Source of the DNA: G965276765 sp965276825
GTDB lineage: Bacteria; Actinomycetota; Acidimicrobiia; Acidimicrobiales; Palsa-688
Direction: 5' to 3'
Length of the DNA stretch: 64,000 nt
NCBI GenBank assembly: GCA_965276825.1
Contig: OZ255630.1
Location: 496,001-560,000 of the forward strand
Shown piece after piece: positions 25,787 to 33,800 of the stretch. The notes below the pieces were generated by a model. The model did no database searches and had not been told where the DNA came from. It was given only the letters and a program-made list of their open reading frames with translations. Each line of letters starts with the position of its first letter. Positions within the stretch are counted from its first letter, which is position 1. The position numbers and the translations under genes were made by a program.

Positions 25787-25890
25787 AGGTAGCAGAGGTA
25801 GCAGATGTAGCAGGGTTTGCCTTCCCCCCCCACTTGCATGCGCGTGGTGCTTAGGAGGAGAGGCCGCTACATCTGCTACCTCTGCTACCT
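25787..25890. repeat. 25-bp perfect inverted repeat around a 54-base loop
   Basis: Arms at 25787-25811 and 25866-25890 are exact reverse complements. Each arm is itself built from copies of GGTAGCAGA/T. The loop contains a run of eight C and GCATGC. It lies between the end of the D5 helicase gene and the small terminase gene. Candidate replication origin, terminator or protein-binding site; nothing in the sequence decides which. Confidence 0.8.
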
Positions 25891-25899
25891 GGTGGTCGG

Positions 25900-27228
25900 T
25901 CATTGCTCGGTGGCTGCGAGGGCGATCCCGGTCCAGCCTTTGATGCCTCGCCTTCCGGCTTGGCGGAGGTCCCGGTAGTCCTTGGGGAGCCGTTCGTTGA
26001 AGGTGGCGCTTTGGACGCCGATGCGGCCGTTGTCTTTGGTCCAGCGGACGTATTGGCGGTAGAGCTCGCTGCGGGGTGTCCAAGCGCGGTCGTGGAGGAC
26101 GCATTCGTCTGCGACGAAGGCCCTGACGCTGTCGAGGCGGTCTCGGTAGGCGACGCCTGCGTCGGTGACGGCTTGGGGCGGTTGGAAGGCGCCTCGGGCC
26201 ATGAGGCGGCGAAGTCCGGCGACGGCGTGGACGAGGAGTCCTTCGAGCTCGGCGGGGGTGGTGATCCGCGCTTCGATGTGGGGGTCGTCGGTTTCGGTGC
26301 CTCGGAATCGGCGTTCCATGGGGATGACGATCCACCGGTCGAACCATGCTTCGGACTGGTCGGAGGTGATCGGCGGCTCGTTGGCGGAGAACATCGGCAG
26401 GGCGTAGCTGGTGAAGGTGAACGGCTGGCCGAATTTGCGTTCGGCCATGATCTGGTCGCCGCCGGTGATCTGCTTGAAGAGGTCGGTGCGTTTGATGGCG
26501 CGGGCGTCGAGGTCGCCGCAGATGTTCGCGAGCCGGCCGAAGAGCTCGGCGGCGGCGAAGCGGTTCTCGGCGAGGGCTTGGAGCGGTACTGCGGAGGTGT
26601 TGGCGGCGCCGACGAGCGCCTTGACAAGGTTGAGGAGCTTGGTCTTGCCGTTTCCGCCGGCTCCGACGAGGAGCACGGACTTGGAGAACGGGTTTCCGGC
26701 GTAGAGGGCGAGCCCGAGGAGTTCGTGGACGAGGGTGACGGTGTCGTCGGGAAGGACCTGCTCGAGGAACCGGTCGATGTTGGGGCAGGTGGCGTCAGGG
26801 TTCCACCGATGCGGTATCTGTACGGCCGTGGGGATGTCGGGGTCGTGGGGTGCCAGCTGTCCGGTATGCCAGTCGAGGAGCCCGCTGGTGGTGTTGATCC
26901 ATCGTCTCGGCGGGCGCTCGGGGATGAAGGGCTCGTCGGCTCGGAGCCACGCGAGGATCTCGTCGAAGTGGCGTCGTTTCACCTTGTAGTCGAGGGCCCG
27001 CTTGGCTGCGACCTTCGCCCAGGTGTCGCCGTCGGACCGGTAGACGCCGTCGGTGTAGCGGTAGAGGCGCCCGTCGTAGCCGAGGCGGATCGTTCCGGCC
27101 TGGCGAATTTCCTCTCCGAGGTCGGCGACGAGGAGCCCGTCTTCTTTCGAGAACCATCTGCTGGGGTCGTTTGTGTCGGCTAGGGCGGCGGCGATCTGCT
27201 CGTCGAGGGCGGTGACGTCGTCGCTCAT
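25900..27228 (-). CDS. P4/D5-family replication helicase
   Basis: The protein has 442 residues; the ATG at 27228 overlaps the prim-pol stop. An N-terminal D5N region (RYTDGVYRSDGDTWAKVAA) is followed by the SF3 helicase: Walker A GAGGNGKTKLLNL near residue 190, then LFGRLANICGDLDA, and YALPMFSANEPP as sensor. The C-terminal winged-helix domain (RYVRWTKDNGRIGVQSATF) completes the family architecture. It unwinds the origin for phage or plasmid replication, acting with the adjacent prim-pol. Confidence 0.9.
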   Translation of the reverse strand: MSDDVTALDEQIAAALADTNDPSRWFSKEDGLLVADLGEEIRQAGTIRLGYDGRLYRYTDGVYRSDGDTWAKVAAKRALDYKVKRRHFDEILAWLRADEPFIPERPPRRWINTTSGLLDWHTGQLAPHDPDIPTAVQIPHRWNPDATCPNIDRFLEQVLPDDTVTLVHELLGLALYAGNPFSKSVLLVGAGGNGKTKLLNLVKALVGAANTSAVPLQALAENRFAAAELFGRLANICGDLDARAIKRTDLFKQITGGDQIMAERKFGQPFTFTSYALPMFSANEPPITSDQSEAWFDRWIVIPMERRFRGTETDDPHIEARITTPAELEGLLVHAVAGLRRLMARGAFQPPQAVTDAGVAYRDRLDSVRAFVADECVLHDRAWTPRSELYRQYVRWTKDNGRIGVQSATFNERLPKDYRDLRQAGRRGIKGWTGIALAATEQ

Positions 27229-28058
27229 GCGGCGGTCCTCTTTGTGATGGCGGTGTCGATGGCGGCTTCGGCGTCCCACCGGTCGAGGCCGCAGCGGTCG
27301 GCGGCGTAGAGGAGCTGTGCACGCGCGGTGTGCTCGTCGAGGCGTCCGGCGACGACGAGTGCGGCGACGGCCCATGCGGCCCGGACGATGGTGTGGTGCC
27401 TCGTGCCCTCGGCGGCGCCGGCTACGAGGCGCACGGCCTGGTCGAGGAGCTCATCACCGCTGGCGTGCATGGCGGCGACCCGCTCGCCGGGGCTGATCGT
27501 CCGGGCCGGCGCGCGGGTTTTGAGGATCCAGGCCGGGGCGACGGCGACCGGATGCCCCCAATTCGACCACTGGTAGTGGCGGCCGCTGCGATGCGGGGAG
27601 GGGGCGAACGCAGCGAGTCCGCCGTCGCCGCGCCGGTCGAGGCGGTGTCCGAGCTGGCCTGCATCGGTCGGTGACGGTCCGGTCACCGAGAACATCAGGT
27701 GACGTCCTCCCGAGCCGGTGACCGCCTGGAGCGTGTCTGGTAGCGGTCTGTGCAGGTGTTGGAGCCCGTCGAGGACCGCCTGACCGTCCTGGTCGACGTC
27801 GAGAACGAACAGCCCGGAGCGAGCGGTGCCGGTGAGCACTGCGACGCCCGAAGCTGGTTTCTTGCGCCAGCACCAGCGGAGGAATTCGGGGTCGGTGCTG
27901 CCCCCGCTGTCTTTCCATTTGACCCAGGGATGCTTGCCAGGTGATGGGCATGCCGCGCCGCGCCGGCACGAGCATCCGCTGGCTGTGGGGACGTTGAGGG
28001 GGACGACTTGCCATCCGAGCTCGGCGTAGGTCAGGGCGGCGTGAAGGCAGTTGTTCAT
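27225..28058 (-). CDS. prim-pol (AEP-type bifunctional primase/polymerase)
   Basis: The protein has 277 residues. The archaeo-eukaryotic primase signature is clear: LFVLDVDQDG (catalytic acidic pair), SGGRHLMF (His motif) and the N-terminal AALTYAELGWQVVPL with a Cys-containing insert (GCSCRRGAACPSPGKHPW). The start and stop overlap its neighbours by 4 bases. Together with the D5 helicase it forms a minimal replication pair. Confidence 0.9.
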   Translation of the reverse strand: MNNCLHAALTYAELGWQVVPLNVPTASGCSCRRGAACPSPGKHPWVKWKDSGGSTDPEFLRWCWRKKPASGVAVLTGTARSGLFVLDVDQDGQAVLDGLQHLHRPLPDTLQAVTGSGGRHLMFSVTGPSPTDAGQLGHRLDRRGDGGLAAFAPSPHRSGRHYQWSNWGHPVAVAPAWILKTRAPARTISPGERVAAMHASGDELLDQAVRLVAGAAEGTRHHTIVRAAWAVAALVVAGRLDEHTARAQLLYAADRCGLDRWDAEAAIDTAITKRTAA

Positions 28059-28246
28059 CGCAGGGTGCCGGCGCGGTCGGCGCGGTCGAGGCGGTCGACC
28101 TCGGTGTTGATCTCCGGGAACGACCACGAAGGGTGGTGTTCTCGGACGGTTCGGAGTAGCGAGGCGATGTGGGCGGCATGTCTCCGGATGCGTTCGGCGG
28201 CATCGTCGGGATCCCAACCGGGAGGTGGTCTGGCCTGGTCGGTCAC
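28055..28246 (-). CDS. 63-residue coupled small protein
   Basis: GTG at 28246, overlapping the Toprim gene stop (GTGA), and its stop overlaps the prim-pol ATG. Helical, Arg/His-rich (RIRRHAAHIASLLRTVREHH). No family is recognised; possibly an accessory of the primase. Confidence 0.55.
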   Translation of the reverse strand: MTDQARPPPGWDPDDAAERIRRHAAHIASLLRTVREHHPSWSFPEINTEVDRLDRADRAGTLR

Positions 28247-29118
28247 CGACGCCCACCTATCTCGGTGATCAGGGTGTCGCGTTCGGCGGCCTCGCGGACG
28301 AGGAGTTCGTCGAGGACGGTGCGGTCGGTGAACCCTTCGATGGCGTGGGTCAGCTCGGCGGCGAGGGTGGCAGGGTCGAGGGCCTCGGCCTGCGCGGTCA
28401 CCGAGTCGATGTAGGACCGTCGGTCGGTCGGCTTTGGTGGCGTGGTGGGAAGGTCGTAGCGGGCGACCTGTTCGGCGGTGACGGCCACTCGCACGAACTT
28501 CACCTGCGCCCCGTAGTGGTCGGCCCAGGCCGTCACGTCCTCCGCTGCGGACGAGAACAGGTGCTCGCCGGAGGGGTCGTGGTCGCCGACGTGCAAAACG
28601 ACCAGGGGGCGCCCGGCGGTGGCCGCTCTCCGGGCGCTGGCATGCTTGAAGGTGATCGAGTCGAACCCCGACGATGAAAACACGGCCACGCCGTAGGGGT
28701 CCGCGACCCGGGTGAGCTGGGGCAGCATGCCGGCGGCTTCGCACCACACCTCGACCAAGACCGGCTGCCCGTCGAGGCGGTCCAGGCGATAGTTCCCGGC
28801 AAGTGTCTGGACGAAGGAACGAAACCCCGCCGCGTCGTGAAAGCCGAGGGGGCGGTCTTCGGTGACGCCGTCGTCGCGGATCGACGTCCAGGCGATCAGC
28901 CCTGCCCGGCGGGCGTTGCCGATGTGAGTGAGAAGGTTCTCGTAGGCATTCTCGGTCTTCGGGTAACCGTGCGCGCCGACCAGCCGGTAGAAGACCTGCC
29001 GGCCTGTCAGGGGAAGATGGTCCCGGTATTCGACAAGGACGTCATGGACCTGATCGAGGAGGGTCAGGGTGGCCTTGCGGGGCCGGTAGTCGACGATCGG
29101 TCCTCGAGGTCGACTCAC
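28243..29118 (-). CDS. Toprim-domain protein, Spo11/TopoVI-A-like
   Basis: The protein has 291 residues from the GTG at 29118, chosen because it overlaps the helicase stop. The Toprim motif VVLHVGDHDPSGEHLF is clear, preceded by LPLTGRQVFYRLVGAHGY, which resembles the winged-helix/CAP region of the TopoVI A subunit and related phage proteins. An acidic Glu upstream (EVWCEAAGM) would complete the metal site. The usual catalytic Tyr could be the one in FYRLVG. It may be a nicking or topoisomerase-like enzyme for origin processing; activity is unproven. Confidence 0.65.
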   Translation of the reverse strand: MSRPRGPIVDYRPRKATLTLLDQVHDVLVEYRDHLPLTGRQVFYRLVGAHGYPKTENAYENLLTHIGNARRAGLIAWTSIRDDGVTEDRPLGFHDAAGFRSFVQTLAGNYRLDRLDGQPVLVEVWCEAAGMLPQLTRVADPYGVAVFSSSGFDSITFKHASARRAATAGRPLVVLHVGDHDPSGEHLFSSAAEDVTAWADHYGAQVKFVRVAVTAEQVARYDLPTTPPKPTDRRSYIDSVTAQAEALDPATLAAELTHAIEGFTDRTVLDELLVREAAERDTLITEIGGRR

Positions 29119-30716
29119 GAGGCGCGCTGCCCCATACGGGCGGAGATCAGATCGGAGGCGGCGCCGGCGGTGAGGCCGGGCGCGACCCGGATCCGCATGC
29201 GGCGCAGAGCGTGGAGTTGCTTCTCGCTCGCCGGCCTGGCTCGCCAAGGGGCGTCAGCCTTGGCGAGCATCGTGCCACCGCGACTGCGGACCACGTCCTC
29301 GCCTGTGCCCTGAGCCCATTCAAGGCTGAGGCCCGCCGCGACGGTGACGGGAGGCTCCGTGCGGGTCCGCTCGACAACCGACCATCTTCCGCTTGCCGGT
29401 TCGAGGGAGACGGTTCCGGTACCGGTGGGAAGGATCCACCGCTGCCCGGAGCAAACCCAAGCCATGGGGCGACGCCGGAAGAGGTTGAGCTCGGTGGACT
29501 GCAGCTCGGCCGCCCAGGTGCCAGCCAAGGCAGGAGCGAAGGACCGTTCGGTGAGTGCCTCGGTCACGCCCTTGCGGGCGACCGCTCTCGGATCGACTCC
29601 GGCTAATCCGGCGAGGGTGATCAGGTCGTGACGGGACGCGGAGCCGACCAGGTCGACGATGAGACAGTCCGTCTTGCCGGGATGGGGCCGGGTTCCGCGG
29701 CCGAGCATCTGCAGGTACAGGCCCTGCGACCGGGTCGGCCGTCCGATGATGATCGCATCGACTGCCGGCTCGTCGAAGCCCTCGACGAGCACGCCACAGT
29801 TCGTGACGACGGAGGTCTCTCCGGTTTTCAGGCGCCGAAGGATGGCCCGGCGTTCGCCCGGCGCGGTGGTGCCGTCGACCGCCTCGGCGGCCACTCCGCT
29901 CGAGGTGAGCGCGTCGGCGCTGGCATGAGCGAGCGCAACGGTCGGCGTGAAGAGGAGGCCGCGTCGCCCGGCGGCGTGGTCGTGCCAGGCCTTGGCTGCG
30001 ACGTCAGGTAGGTGGGCGTCGCCGAGGGCTTCGCCGAGGGCACCGTCCGACCAGTCGCCGTTCCGGGACGCCACTTGGTCGAGGTTGAGACCGTCGACGC
30101 TGACCTGCACGGCGCGTAGGTCAGCCAGGTAGCCGCCGCAGATCATCTCGGGGAGCGTCTTGCGGTAGACGATCTCGTCGAAGACCGTCTTGAGGGCGAC
30201 ACCGTCGCCCCGGCCTGGGGTGGCGGTCACTCCGAGGAGAAGGGTCTCCGAACCGACCAGGGCCTTGATGATTTTGCGGTAGGTGGCTGCTGCGGCGTGG
30301 TGGGCTTCATCGACGATCACGGTGGCGAACGGACCGACTAGCCGGCCGAGTCTCCTGTCGTGGGCGAGGGTCTGGACGCTGGCCACGATCACGTGGGCGC
30401 CCGTCTCGTCCTCTTGAGCCTTGACGACTCCGACGACCATGTCCGGGTTGGCGGTTCGGATCTTTTCGACGGCCTGACGGACGAGCTCGTCGCGGTGGAC
30501 TAGCACGACGGCTCGCCCGCGGCGCTGCCTGATGGTCTCGGCGAACACGACTGTCTTGCCGGTGCCTGTCGGCAGGACTAGCAGCTGTCGTCGGACACCG
30601 CTTCGGTAGCGAGTCTGGGAGGCCACGAGCCCCTCGTGCTGGTAGGGGCGCAGAACCGGGCCGAGCGTCGGCACGGATCGGGTTCGTGGACCCTCTGCGG
30701 TCTGTGCTGGTACCAT
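29115..30716 (-). CDS. superfamily 2 DEAH-type helicase
   Basis: The protein has 533 residues. Motif I PTGTGKTVVFAE, motif II VDEAHHAAA, motif III GVTATPGRGDG and motif VI QMLGRGTRPHPGK are all present. The RecA-like core is RapA/RecG-like, as in many phage helicases. The C-terminal 150 residues are variable and end RMGQRAS. It heads the replication operon after an HTH gene and a short protein. It probably supports element replication or recombination. Confidence 0.88.
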   Translation of the reverse strand: MVPAQTAEGPRTRSVPTLGPVLRPYQHEGLVASQTRYRSGVRRQLLVLPTGTGKTVVFAETIRQRRGRAVVLVHRDELVRQAVEKIRTANPDMVVGVVKAQEDETGAHVIVASVQTLAHDRRLGRLVGPFATVIVDEAHHAAAATYRKIIKALVGSETLLLGVTATPGRGDGVALKTVFDEIVYRKTLPEMICGGYLADLRAVQVSVDGLNLDQVASRNGDWSDGALGEALGDAHLPDVAAKAWHDHAAGRRGLLFTPTVALAHASADALTSSGVAAEAVDGTTAPGERRAILRRLKTGETSVVTNCGVLVEGFDEPAVDAIIIGRPTRSQGLYLQMLGRGTRPHPGKTDCLIVDLVGSASRHDLITLAGLAGVDPRAVARKGVTEALTERSFAPALAGTWAAELQSTELNLFRRRPMAWVCSGQRWILPTGTGTVSLEPASGRWSVVERTRTEPPVTVAAGLSLEWAQGTGEDVVRSRGGTMLAKADAPWRARPASEKQLHALRRMRIRVAPGLTAGAASDLISARMGQRAS

Positions 30717-30812
30717 TTTCTCGACTTCCTTTCGACGGGGGTCGGTGACGTAGGTGAACTGCTGTGGCGAGGGCTCCGGATGGTGACCGGGGCCCTCGTT
30801 TTCGTTCTGGGG

Positions 30813-30956
30813 TCAGGCGGCTTTGTTCCTGGTGAGCCGGATGACGGCCGCGACCTGTCGCAGGACCTGCTGGTCGCTGATGATTGAGTCGAGCTGCTGG
30901 CTCAGCGTCGTGCGCTCGACGAGCGAGGTCGCCGCTACCTGGACGTCCGTGGCCAT
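30813..30956 (-). CDS. 47-residue small protein
   Basis: The ATG at 30956 shares one base with the upstream stop (TGATG). Helical sequence (ERTTLSQQLDSIISDQQVL) ending RLTRNKAA. Overlap coupling with the HTH gene is the main support. A 96-bp gap separates it from the helicase. Function unknown. Confidence 0.45.
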   Translation of the reverse strand: MATDVQVAATSLVERTTLSQQLDSIISDQQVLRQVAAVIRLTRNKAA

Positions 30957-31177
30957 CAGGAGGCCGCCGGCACCCGGTTGCGGCGGATGTACTCGTCGAG
31001 GTCCTCTTGCCGGTAACGGACGAGCCGACCGACCTTGACCGCTGCGAGCTGCTTGCGGGACCAAAGCTCGCGGACGTGGCGGGGCGTCGTGCGTAGGTAC
31101 TGCGAGGCCGTCTCGTCGTCGTACAAACCCTCGGGGTGTCGCCGGAGTGCCCGATTCGGCTCGACGTGGGTCGTCAT
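30956..31177 (-). CDS. HTH excisionase-like protein
   Basis: The protein has 73 residues from the ATG at 31177 (an alternative ATG at 31195 is in frame). HTH_17-type domain: YDDETASQYLRTTPRHVREL and KVGRLVRYRQEDLDEYIRRN. Lies between the integrase side and the replication operon, and faces the next gene divergently across 35 bp. A candidate directionality factor for the serine integrase or a repressor of the replication genes; the two cannot be told apart here. Confidence 0.75.
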   Translation of the reverse strand: MTTHVEPNRALRRHPEGLYDDETASQYLRTTPRHVRELWSRKQLAAVKVGRLVRYRQEDLDEYIRRNRVPAAS

Positions 31178-31212
31178 GGCACGAGTGTCCGCCATCGAGT
31201 TACGCTGCTAGT

Positions 31213-32286
31213 ATGTCGATGAAGCTTCGATCAGTGATCGGGCGGGCGAAGGGTCGTCCCCTGAAGGACTACGAGTGGAGCTTTTTGGTCAAAGGTGCCT
31301 ACATCGAGGACATCGAAGCTGACGCAAGCACCGTGGACGACCTCATCGCGGGGTGGCCGATTCCGACTCCCTATGGGACACCGGTTGGTAAGCATGCGCC
31401 TGGGACCCCAGTGCCTGTCTCCCCGCCTGTCCGCCGCCGAGCGCAGGTCTTAGCCAAATTCTACGGGCAGCTCGCCGACGCCGACCCGACGATCGTCGGT
31501 CTGCGTGCGGAGATCGAACCTCGACCCAAGCACTCCCAGCTCGTCGAGTGGATCGAAGAGAAGCACTGTGAGTCCTACGGCCTTGATGGACCCGAGGGAC
31601 TCGAGGAGCAGACCCGTCTCCTTCTCGGCTCGCGTCGGGCAAAGCGTCTCTTTCCATCGCCAGCCGGTGACTCTTTCTTCGTTCCAGGTGAATCACTGCT
31701 CGCGGAGATAGCCATATGCGTTGAGCGGCTGGCCAATAGCTATCCGTGGAGTGCCAGCGCCGCATGCCGCTGGTTGATCTGCGGCGACCCTTCGCCGGCC
31801 ACGGTGACGGTTGCCGTGGGATACCGACCGGACGGCATCACCCCGGTTGATGCCGGTGCCGACGTCCGGATCGGCGACAGGCCCTCTTCCGATGAAGAGC
31901 GAGCAATCATCTCAAAACGGTTCAGAGGCCCGACGGATACGCGTTGGAGAATCACACTGGAGATCGATCCAGCTATCGCGCCTGCTGAGGTGGGACGCCT
32001 CTACGCAGCAGCACGATCCCTGATCGCCCCAACGCGCGTGCGGCCGTTGACCGTCAAGAAACTCGACCTCGCCGACTTCATCCTCGATCAGCCGGAGCCG
32101 TTCACCGCACCTCGCGGCCCAGAAGGGGAGATCTGGGACATCTGGCTCAATAGGTGGAACCGATCTGAGCTGGCCGAGTCGCACGGAAAATACGACGCTG
32201 CTGGTTCCGGCCGGTGGAACTTCCGCAGAGACGGGCGTGACGCCATGGACGGGCTTCGCTTCGTAGGTTGGACTCTTCCTGGCTAG
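31213..32286 (+). CDS. unknown cargo protein next to integrase
   Basis: The protein has 357 residues from the ATG at 31213. No family is recognised. The sequence is rich in short loops with several Trp/Pro motifs; predicted alpha/beta with LEIDPAIAPAEVGRLYAAAR near residue 260. No signal peptide or transmembrane helix. Its GC content and codon use differ visibly from the host and from the replication genes, and it is the only plus-strand gene in this part. It sits where accessory (defence or fitness) genes are often placed, next to the integrase. Function cannot be given. Confidence 0.5.
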   Translation: MSMKLRSVIGRAKGRPLKDYEWSFLVKGAYIEDIEADASTVDDLIAGWPIPTPYGTPVGKHAPGTPVPVSPPVRRRAQVLAKFYGQLADADPTIVGLRAEIEPRPKHSQLVEWIEEKHCESYGLDGPEGLEEQTRLLLGSRRAKRLFPSPAGDSFFVPGESLLAEIAICVERLANSYPWSASAACRWLICGDPSPATVTVAVGYRPDGITPVDAGADVRIGDRPSSDEERAIISKRFRGPTDTRWRITLEIDPAIAPAEVGRLYAAARSLIAPTRVRPLTVKKLDLADFILDQPEPFTAPRGPEGEIWDIWLNRWNRSELAESHGKYDAAGSGRWNFRRDGRDAMDGLRFVGWTLPG

Positions 32287-32319
32287 CTGACGCGTAGCGC
32301 CTGACCTGGCCGCCGGCGG

Positions 32320-33771
32320 CTAAAGACGCCACCTGACGTCGACTCGCTCGCCGTCGAAGCGGTTGTTCGCCTTGGTGGTCGCTGCAATGGTCACGGTCTC
32401 GATCAGGTGGTCGAAGATGGCCCGCTGCTGGTCGAGGGGGAGGTCGGGCCACGTCGGCCGCAGCACACCGGTGTCAGCGAGGCGGGGGCCTACGGCGATT
32501 CGACGCCCAGCCTTCGCCTGCTTGCGCTGCGCGGCAGCGAGGTTCGCTTGGAGGGGTCGACGTGCGGCCGCCCATTCGAGCCGGGTGATCTCACCGGCGG
32601 CGAACATCTCGCCGAGCTCCTTCGACCGGTGCTCCAGCTCGGCGATCTCACCGGCCAGCTCGTCGCCCGGTCCGTCATCGTCCAGCCCGGCGAGCGTGAC
32701 GGCGAGCGCGGGCGAGTCCAGTCGTTGGAAGACGGCTTCGACGATGAGATCCTCGAGCGGCTCGGCGCCGATCCCGACCCGGTTGCAACCACCACGGTCG
32801 ATGACACAGGCGTAGCGGCGGTAGCGGTGGCCTTTGCGGATCACCGGCCGTGCGGTCATGGCTGCGCCGCAGGCGGCGCAGCGGACGAACCCGGAGAGAA
32901 GGTAGGAGCGCGCGTTGGTCGGCACGGCCCGGGCCCGTGAGGGGTCGTCGAGAATGGCCCGCAGGCGACGATGGGTAACCAGGTCGATGATCGCCGGCCA
33001 TTCGGCGTCGGCCACGAGCAGGCCGTGGTGTTCGCGCCATCCGGCGATCCGGCCTGAGCGGAGGAGCCGCTTGACGGTGGTCGCCGACCACGGGGTACCC
33101 GTCACCGACGGCACACTCCGGACGTTCCAGGCGGAAGCAATGGTCCTCACTCCGGACCCGGCGAGGACCTGCTGAGCGGCCTCGCGGATGTGGGCGGCCT
33201 CGGCTTCTCTGAGAGTGGTCCGGTCCTTCTCGAAGCCGAACGGACGGCGTCCTCCTCCTGGCACCTTCCCATCCTCTGCGAGCTCGAGGTGCTTGCGGCG
33301 GATCCGTTCCGCCTTGTGGTCCGACTCGTGCCGGGCGACCGCGCCGACGATCCGTGCGGTCATCCGGCCGGTGGGGGAGGTGAGGTCGATGTCGCCGGCC
33401 GTGACCGACCCGACCGGGATGCCGGTGCGCTCGACGAGGTCAATGAACGTTTCGAGCTCGGTGGGGGAGCGGTGCAGCCGATCAGGGTGCCAGACCACGA
33501 GGCCGTCGCGAGTGCCGGCGGCGAGGTCGGTGAGGAGCCGTTCGTAGGAGGGTCGACGCTTGCCGGAGTAGGCGGAGATGTCGTCATCGACGTACACCTC
33601 GTCCACCGACCAGCCGTGCTGCTCAGCCCACGCCCGGCAGTCTGTTTCCTGACGGCCGACGCCGAGCCCTTGGCCGGTGCGGTCCTGGCTGATGCGGGCG
33701 TAGACGGCCGCCGTTGTCGGAGTCACCGGCTCGGTGGAGGCGTCTCGGTTGCCATGTGATGAAGCTAACAC
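32320..33771 (-). CDS. large serine integrase
   Basis: Up to 483 residues from a GTG at 33771 (a GTG at 33723 is an alternative). N-terminal resolvase domain with catalytic Ser28 (VYARISQDRTG), VVWHPDRLHRSPTELE and GRMTARIVGAVARHESDHKAERI. Recombinase domain around residues 170-290, zinc beta-ribbon with CAACG near residue 300 and a second Cys pair (YACVIDRGGC), and a coiled-coil C-terminus. The start codon overlaps the attachment arm, so the gene is about 20 bp from the crossover, as in phiC31/Bxb1-type elements. It would insert and excise the element. Confidence 0.92.
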   Translation of the reverse strand: MLASSHGNRDASTEPVTPTTAAVYARISQDRTGQGLGVGRQETDCRAWAEQHGWSVDEVYVDDDISAYSGKRRPSYERLLTDLAAGTRDGLVVWHPDRLHRSPTELETFIDLVERTGIPVGSVTAGDIDLTSPTGRMTARIVGAVARHESDHKAERIRRKHLELAEDGKVPGGGRRPFGFEKDRTTLREAEAAHIREAAQQVLAGSGVRTIASAWNVRSVPSVTGTPWSATTVKRLLRSGRIAGWREHHGLLVADAEWPAIIDLVTHRRLRAILDDPSRARAVPTNARSYLLSGFVRCAACGAAMTARPVIRKGHRYRRYACVIDRGGCNRVGIGAEPLEDLIVEAVFQRLDSPALAVTLAGLDDDGPGDELAGEIAELEHRSKELGEMFAAGEITRLEWAAARRPLQANLAAAQRKQAKAGRRIAVGPRLADTGVLRPTWPDLPLDQQRAIFDHLIETVTIAATTKANNRFDGERVDVRWRL

Positions 33772-33800
33772 CTAAATAGACGTTCGTTCTGCCAAACGTG
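33763..33800 (+). other. attR, right attachment site
   Basis: Element arm 33763-33786, spacer including the CT crossover at 33789-33790, then host sequence from 33791 (GCCAAACGTG, in the cpaF frame). With the attL arm it makes an attP of 24-6-24 bases with 19/24 matching arms. The host part restores Leu-Pro-Asn-Val of cpaF. Confidence 0.75.

Larger units (their letters stand above)
8039..33790. mobile_element. 25.75-kb serine-integrase element inserted in cpaF
   Basis: The element is bounded by attL and attR, with a large serine integrase at its right end transcribed inward from the site. Contents include terminase subunits, a tape-measure protein, P4-type primase/helicase, WhiB, HTH regulators, a tyrosine recombinase and several low-GC cargo genes at both ends. 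Head, portal, connector, tail-tube and holin genes are not recognisable, so it is a degenerate prophage or a satellite-like element that would depend on a helper. Its length (25,752 bp) is fixed by the CT crossover: removal restores cpaF exactly. The flanking ends (about 8.1-10.7 kb and 31.2-32.3 kb) are visibly AT-richer than the host genes, supporting transfer. Confidence 0.9.

Noticed and set aside
8043..33800. AACGTG (8043-8048 and 33795-33800) as the attachment core
   Set aside because: It also restores the frame, but the attP arms are symmetric around the CT eight bases to the left, which fits serine integrases better.
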